In this document: piece by piece, positions 59,480 through 64,000 of the stretch | Layout: the number at the start of each line of letters is the position of its first letter | Numbering within the stretch: position 1 is the first letter of the stretch | From: Pseudomonas sp. TTU2014-080ASC | GTDB taxonomy: Bacteria > Pseudomonadota > Gammaproteobacteria > Pseudomonadales > Pseudomonadaceae | Reading direction: 5' to 3' | DNA: 64,000 nt | Assembly (NCBI RefSeq): GCF_001446935.1 | Contig: NZ_LKKK01000016.1 | Span: forward strand, 111,353-175,352 | Program-made: the position numbers and the translations under genes | Notes under the pieces: generated by a model | What the model was told of the DNA's origin: nothing | Databases searched by the model: none | Seen by the model: only the letters and a program-made list of their open reading frames with translations

Positions 59480-60273
59480 CCCAAGCGAAACGCCGAGACA
59501 TCCACAAGCCCCGCCAAGCGTTCACTATAAATTCGCTGGGCGGGCTCTTCAGACGCCGCACCACAGACCACCATCAGCGGAACCAGATGCTCTTCTGTAG
59601 GGTGCGCGAAGCGTGCGTAAGGCGCTTGCTGCCAATTACATAACCGTTCCCAACGCTCAGTTGGGGCCGCGGTCATTGCCTCATTGAGCCACTCATCAAA
59701 AGCGCGTGCCCGCTCAGCCAATTGGTTCTGATCAGGGCGCATGTTGTGGAACGACATGCCGCTTGCAACGATCAGCACCCCTTCATCCCGCAGCGCAGCC
59801 AAACAGCGTCCGGCGGCCAAGTGTTGAGCAGCATCCAACTGGCGCTGTAACGACAGTTGCAGCACCGGAATATCAGCCTGCGGGTAACTCAACATCAGGG
59901 GAATAAAAGCCCCGTGATCAAGACCGCGCTGTGGGTCCTGCTGTGCCTCAAAGCCCCCTGCGCGCAATAGTTCACACACCCTGCCGGCCAGCTCCGGCGA
60001 CCCACTAACCGGGTACTTAAGCAAGTAGGTGTGAGCGGGAAACCCATAATAGTCATAGAGCAAACTTGGCTTGGCAGATGCTGTAACGCTGAAAACCGGG
60101 CTTTGCCAATGTGCAGAAACGACCAGAATCGCCCGTGGTCGTTGCCCGATCTGCGTTGCAAGTCCACGCAGCCAATCACCCAGCGGCTCCCATATATCCG
60201 GAAAGCCCGGATGCCCTTGCATAAAAAAACACGGACCTGCGCCGTGGGGGATAAACAAACTAGGCAGACTCAT
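59476..60273 (-). CDS. DODA-type extradiol ring-opening dioxygenase
   Basis: A 265-residue LigB-superfamily protein similar to 4,5-DOPA dioxygenases (YgiD type). The N-terminal PSLFIPHGAGPCFF and LVVSAHWQSP hold metal-binding histidines; MSFHNMRPDQ and HPTEEHLVPLMV provide others. It acts on a catechol or a small aromatic aldehyde; substrate unknown. Its start overlaps the end of the following MFS gene by 14 bases, so the two form a unit on the opposite strand to the surrounding steroid genes. Confidence 0.85.
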   Translation of the reverse strand: MSLPSLFIPHGAGPCFFMQGHPGFPDIWEPLGDWLRGLATQIGQRPRAILVVSAHWQSPVFSVTASAKPSLLYDYYGFPAHTYLLKYPVSGSPELAGRVCELLRAGGFEAQQDPQRGLDHGAFIPLMLSYPQADIPVLQLSLQRQLDAAQHLAAGRCLAALRDEGVLIVASGMSFHNMRPDQNQLAERARAFDEWLNEAMTAAPTERWERLCNWQQAPYARFAHPTEEHLVPLMVVCGAASEEPAQRIYSERLAGLVDVSAFRLG

Positions 60274-61627
60274 CCAGAAAAATCCTTACCGTGATGGGAA
60301 TAACCAACAACGCGCACCCCAAGCTGATCAACAAACCAATGATCAGCCCTTGATGCAGGCCCGCAGTGAGTAACGCCAGGCTCAGGGCCGCACTTCCGAG
60401 TGCGCCACCGTAACTGCGAACCGTTGAAACCAGCCCCGTTGCAGCACCGGCAAACTGCCTTGGCGTAACGATTTGGATAAAAACGCTTTGGTTCTGGTTG
60501 ATAAAGCCCAGGCCCAATCCGCACAGGGCATAGCCTGCCATCAGCCCTGAAATAGGTAATCCATAGGGTATGAACACCAATATCGCCATACCGCAGAAAA
60601 GCGTTACAGCCCCCACACAGAACAACATCCGTGGCCGTGACAGTTTGCGGAACAGAAAACCGTTAATCACGCTGCCCGTGGGCATCCCGATCAACATCGG
60701 CAGCATGGCCAGCCCGGCGTCACGGAAACTCATGCCGGTCAGCGTGGTTAACAACAGCGGGCTGTAAAACAACAGAACAGACAGCACAGCCCCACTCACC
60801 AAGGTACTCAGGGCAATTAGCTTTACTTGCAGGTTTTGCAAGATCTCCAGCGCCAGAATTGGCTGTTCTGCGCGACGTTGCTGGCCCCAGAACAAATACA
60901 GGCTGAGCACTGCAACGAGCAGGTAGCCCGCCGCACTCTGGCTCTTGCCCAGTGACTGCAAGCCAAACAACGAGCTGCCAATAAACAGGCTCAGATACAC
61001 CGCACCGGGTAAATCAAAACGCTGTTTCGATGCTTGCCGGGGCTGCATATCCGGCATCGACAGCAGTACACATAACACTGGCAAACACGCCACAGGAACT
61101 GCCAGTAACGCAAAACGCCAGCCGAAAAGCTCGATCAGTAACGCCCCAAGAATTGGCCCCATACTGCTCGATACTGCGAACATAACCCCGCTGAGACTTT
61201 GCCAGCGCACACGTTGGCTGGGGTCGGAAAAAACATCCACAGGCACGGCGAATGCAGCGCCCGCCATCATCCCAATCGCGATTCCATTGATGATCCGGGA
61301 GGCCAGCAACACCTCCATCGAGGTTGCTGCTGCGGCAATCGTGCCGGCGACAATGAGCAACACAACCGATGCAAATACCAGCCACTTACGCCGCCAGATA
61401 TCACCCAGTCGGGCTGTCACCGGGGTCATGCAGGCAGCCGCCAGCATTTGAAAGGTGCCCAGCCAGCCAAAAAGTTCGATGCCATTCAGCGTTTGCGCAG
61501 CTTGCGGCAGAATTGCACCGCCCAATGTGGTTTCAAGCCCCAGCAACAACAACACGGCATAAACGCCGGTCATGGCATGCAATTGCTGCCGTGATACAGC
61601 CGGTGGTGTGGACACATGTGCCTTCAA
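60260..61627 (-). CDS. MFS transporter (multidrug-type)
   Basis: A 455-residue major facilitator with about 14 hydrophobic segments, similar to EmrB/QacA-type drug:proton antiporters. TARLGDIWRRKWLV is the loop 2-3 motif. The start is TTG at 61627: GGGAG lies 7 bases upstream and no ATG is nearby; GTG at 61615 is the alternative. A perfect inverted repeat stands directly ahead. It is followed by the DODA-type gene. It may export an aromatic or steroid compound. Confidence 0.8.
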   Translation of the reverse strand: MKAHVSTPPAVSRQQLHAMTGVYAVLLLLGLETTLGGAILPQAAQTLNGIELFGWLGTFQMLAAACMTPVTARLGDIWRRKWLVFASVVLLIVAGTIAAAATSMEVLLASRIINGIAIGMMAGAAFAVPVDVFSDPSQRVRWQSLSGVMFAVSSSMGPILGALLIELFGWRFALLAVPVACLPVLCVLLSMPDMQPRQASKQRFDLPGAVYLSLFIGSSLFGLQSLGKSQSAAGYLLVAVLSLYLFWGQQRRAEQPILALEILQNLQVKLIALSTLVSGAVLSVLLFYSPLLLTTLTGMSFRDAGLAMLPMLIGMPTGSVINGFLFRKLSRPRMLFCVGAVTLFCGMAILVFIPYGLPISGLMAGYALCGLGLGFINQNQSVFIQIVTPRQFAGAATGLVSTVRSYGGALGSAALSLALLTAGLHQGLIIGLLISLGCALLVIPITVRIFLDESA

Positions 61628-61638
61628 CTGCGTTCTCC

Positions 61639-61662
61639 CAGGTAGTCAGCAAAGACTACCTG
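61639..61662. promoter_or_regulatory. inverted repeat ahead of the MFS gene, likely operator
   Basis: CAGGTAGTC and GACTACCTG form a perfect 9-bp inverted repeat with a 6-base spacer, ending next to the GGGAG ribosome site. It could be a repressor operator or a 5'-UTR hairpin that limits translation. Confidence 0.55.
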
Positions 61663-61811
61663 CCACGCCACGGACCAACCTCATCCACTCAGAGTAGACA
61701 GCCTCACCGACACACCATCGCCACTTAACGCATCCGCATAATCCAATAGGGTGAGGACCTGAAATTCTCACTCACGCATGATATCGCCATGCCTGAGTAG
61801 AGGATTAAGCA

Positions 61812-62627
61812 ATGCCTGAGACCCTAACCGCATCCGCACAACAACAATTACATGAGCAGTTAGCACAGCGTCTGTACGAAGCGCTGCGCGACGGTGCAAC
61901 CATTGAGCCGCTGACTGCACACCACCCCTCTCTCACCATTGAAGATGCTTACCACATCTCTCTTCGTGCGCTGAATCTGCGCCAAGAGAAAGGTGAGCGG
62001 ATCATTGGCAAAAAGATTGGCGTCACCAGCAAAGCCGTGCAGGACATGCTCAATGTCCACCAACCGGACTTTGGCTTTTTGACCGACAAAATGCAGGTCG
62101 AAGATGGCAGCGATGTGAGCATGCGCGCCCACAAACTGATCCAGCCAAGAGCCGAGGGCGAGATTGCCTTCATCCTCGCAGAAGACCTGACTGGCCCAGG
62201 TATCACAGCAGATGACGTGCTGGCGGCAACCGAGTTTGTCGTGCCGTGCTTTGAGATCGTCGACTCACGCATCCACAACTGGCAAATCAAAATTCAGGAC
62301 ACCGTGGCAGATAACGCCTCATGCGGTGTGTTTGCTCTGGGCAAACAACGCATCAGCCCCCGCGATCTGGATTTGGCCAAGGTTGAACTGAACATGCTGA
62401 AAAATGGCCAGCCTGCAGGCCATGGTTTCGGCAGCGCCGTACAAGGGCATCCATGCGCTGCCGTAGCGTGGCTGGCCAACACACTCGGCGAGTTCGGCAT
62501 TCCGTTTCGCAAAGGCGAAATCATCCTGTCCGGCGCACTGGCTCCATTGGTCCCTGTAGGCCCAGGCGATGAAATCAGCCTCAGCCTTAGCGGGCTGGGC
62601 ACCTCCACCCTGCGCTTCGTTGACTGA
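61812..62627 (+). CDS. tesE: 2-hydroxydienoate hydratase TesE/HsaE
   Basis: A 271-residue hydratase of the MhpD/fumarylacetoacetase-like family, which adds water to the 2-hydroxyhexa-2,4-dienoate released by HsaD. Metal-binding residues lie in PRAEGEIAFIL, and KIGVTSKAVQDML is characteristic. It starts a plus-strand operon with tesF and tesG. A possible Hfq/Crc site lies in its first codons. Paralogues act on aromatic meta-cleavage products; the cluster points to steroid use. Confidence 0.9.
   Translation: MPETLTASAQQQLHEQLAQRLYEALRDGATIEPLTAHHPSLTIEDAYHISLRALNLRQEKGERIIGKKIGVTSKAVQDMLNVHQPDFGFLTDKMQVEDGSDVSMRAHKLIQPRAEGEIAFILAEDLTGPGITADDVLAATEFVVPCFEIVDSRIHNWQIKIQDTVADNASCGVFALGKQRISPRDLDLAKVELNMLKNGQPAGHGFGSAVQGHPCAAVAWLANTLGEFGIPFRKGEIILSGALAPLVPVGPGDEISLSLSGLGTSTLRFVD
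61840..61847 (+). promoter_or_regulatory. candidate Hfq/Crc site inside the start of tesE
   Basis: AACAACAA, a full AANAANAA match, lies at codons 10-12 of tesE. Sites within the early coding region are known for Crc targets. Confidence 0.4.
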
Positions 62628-62653
62628 CCTGCGCGTTTTCTAGGGAGAACATC

Positions 62654-63562
62654 ATGAGTAAAAAAATCAAATGCGCCCTGATCGGGCCGGGCAACATCGG
62701 CACCGATCTCTTGTACAAACTTCAGCGCAGTGAATACCTTGAGCCGGTCTGGATGGTCGGCATTGATGCCACCTCAGAAGGCTTGGCCCGTGCCCGTGAA
62801 ATGGGTCTGAAGACCACCAGCGATGGTGTTGATGGCCTGCTTCCGCACGTAAAGGCAGACGACATCCGCATCGCCTTCGATGCCACCAGCGCATACGTTC
62901 ACGCCGAAAACAGCCGCAAGCTCAATGAGCTGGGTGTGCTGATGATCGACCTGACGCCAGCCGCGATTGGCCCGTACTGTGTACCGCCGGTCAACCTCAA
63001 AGCCAACCTCGAATCCGGGGCCATGAACGTCAACATGGTTACCTGTGGCGGCCAGGCCACCATTCCGTTGGTAGCTGCGGTCTCCAGTGTGCAGCCGGTG
63101 GCCTATGCAGAAATTATCGCCACAGCAGCATCGAAATCCGTCGGCCCCGGCACCCGTAAAAACATTGATGAGTTCACCCGCACCACGGCCAGCGCCATCG
63201 AAAAAGTCGGCGGAGCTAAAGAGGGTAAAGCCATCATCATCATTAACCCGGCTGAGCCACCACTGATCATGCGTGACACCGTGCATTGCCTGACCGAAGG
63301 CGAGCCGGATCAGGCGCGTATTAGCGCGGCCATCGACGCCATGATCAAAGAAGTTCAGAAGTACGTGCCGGGTTATACCTTGGTCAACGGCCCGGTGTTC
63401 GACGGCAACCGTGTGTCGATCTTCATGGAAGTTGAAGGCCTGGGTGATTACCTGCCTAAGTACGCGGGCAACCTCGACATCATGACCGCCGCTGCAGCTC
63501 GTACGGCCGAAATGTTCGCCGAAACACTGCTCAATCAAACCACCGAAACCGCTACCGCATAA
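62654..63562 (+). CDS. tesF: acylating aldehyde dehydrogenase TesF/HsaG
   Basis: A 302-residue acetaldehyde/propanal dehydrogenase (acylating) of the MhpF/DmpF family. NAD-binding is IGPGNIGTDLLYK (residues 9-21), and the nucleophile is Cys131 in MVTCGGQATIP. It converts the aldehyde from TesG to acyl-CoA; in steroid degradation this is propanal to propionyl-CoA. It works in a channelling complex with TesG, encoded 10 bases later. Confidence 0.93.
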   Translation: MSKKIKCALIGPGNIGTDLLYKLQRSEYLEPVWMVGIDATSEGLARAREMGLKTTSDGVDGLLPHVKADDIRIAFDATSAYVHAENSRKLNELGVLMIDLTPAAIGPYCVPPVNLKANLESGAMNVNMVTCGGQATIPLVAAVSSVQPVAYAEIIATAASKSVGPGTRKNIDEFTRTTASAIEKVGGAKEGKAIIIINPAEPPLIMRDTVHCLTEGEPDQARISAAIDAMIKEVQKYVPGYTLVNGPVFDGNRVSIFMEVEGLGDYLPKYAGNLDIMTAAAARTAEMFAETLLNQTTETATA

Positions 63563-63572
63563 GGAGTGCAGC

Positions 63573-64000
63573 ATGGATCTTCGCGGCAAGAAAATCACCG
63601 TCCACGATATGTGCCTGCGCGACGGCATGCACCCCAAGCGTCACCAGATCAGCCTTGAGCAAATGCGCTCAATCGCCACTGGCCTGGATGAAGCCGGTAT
63701 CCCGCTGATTGAAGTCACCCATGGCGACGGCCTGGGCGGACGCTCAGTGAACTATGGCTTCCCGGCTCACACCGACGAGGAATACCTCTCGGCGGTGATC
63801 CCGCTGATGAAAAAGGCCAAAGTATCGGCCCTGCTGCTGCCCGGCATCGGCACAGTCGATCACCTGAAAATGGCTCACGATCTGGGGGTTAACACCATCC
63901 GTGTTGCCACGCATTGCACCGAAGCGGATGTGTCTGAACAGCACATCACCTTCGCCCGCAAGCTGGGCATGGATACTGTCGGATTTCTGATGATGGCGCA
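63573..64000 (+). CDS. tesG: 4-hydroxy-2-oxoacid aldolase TesG/HsaF (cut by window end)
   Basis: The first 142 codons of a MhpE/DmpG-type aldolase are visible. It begins MDLRGKKITVHDMCLRDGMHP; the RDG segment holds the catalytic Arg and metal-binding Asp, and EVTHGDGLGGRS follows. It splits 4-hydroxy-2-oxohexanoate into pyruvate and propanal, which passes directly to TesF. AAGGAG precedes the start. The remainder lies beyond the window. Confidence 0.92.
   Translation, partial: MDLRGKKITVHDMCLRDGMHPKRHQISLEQMRSIATGLDEAGIPLIEVTHGDGLGGRSVNYGFPAHTDEEYLSAVIPLMKKAKVSALLLPGIGTVDHLKMAHDLGVNTIRVATHCTEADVSEQHITFARKLGMDTVGFLMMA

Overview
The window looks like a chromosomal segment of a steroid-degrading Pseudomonas. 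The left flank carries mpl-ubiX, the ethanolamine block eat-eutB-eutC followed by a GNAT gene, and ppa, in an order familiar from the P. aeruginosa group. The right two thirds is an aerobic 9,10-seco steroid degradation cluster like those of cholate- or testosterone-degrading Pseudomonas and Comamonas. No rRNA, tRNA or CRISPR array was seen.

Layout. 1-14005 is housekeeping and flexible core: a YceK-like lipoprotein, ubiX and mpl (one minus-strand operon); an ethanolamine operon behind a near-consensus sigma-54 promoter; GNAT; a LysR regulator divergent from a DMT/RND efflux operon; mtfA; and ppa with its terminator. 14006-24435 is accessory DNA that looks lower in GC: an integrase remnant, a small zinc-ribbon gene, a HEPN gene, and a minus-strand operon (WYL regulator, 89-aa membrane protein, alpha/beta-hydrolase-GTPase fusion, dynamin-like GTPase) that I read as an Eleos (LeoA/LeoBC)-like anti-phage locus. 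It ends in a dead IS3-family element and broken genes.

24436-64000 is steroid catabolism. One minus-strand operon (33091 down to 24436) carries hsaD, kshB, hsaC, hsaA, an unknown gene, kshA, a Kst4D-like flavoprotein and an unknown secreted protein. A chemoreceptor gene and a LuxR-type (TeiR-like) regulator follow. Next come an old-yellow-enzyme homologue, a steroid-type SDR, and an envelope module (RND/MMPL permease, YCF48-like protein, DUF1329, DUF1302) probably used for hydrophobic substrate traffic. A long plus-strand operon (45916-59479) starts with kstD and continues with acyl-CoA side-chain genes: paired acyl-CoA dehydrogenases, SDRs, an ADP-forming acyl-CoA ligase, paired MaoC proteins, a DUF35/thiolase-fold aldolase pair, two crotonases, an MFS permease and ketosteroid isomerase. 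After a dioxygenase/MFS pair, tesE-tesF-tesG (the last cut by the window end) process the 2-hydroxydienoate fragment.

Together KstD and KshAB open ring B, HsaA hydroxylates ring A, HsaC cleaves it, HsaD hydrolyses the product, and TesEFG convert the released dienoate to central metabolites. The flavin reductase HsaB is not visible. Several steroid transcripts carry A-rich AANAANAA motifs near their start codons, the signature of Hfq/Crc catabolite repression, which suggests the steroid genes are silenced when better carbon sources are present.
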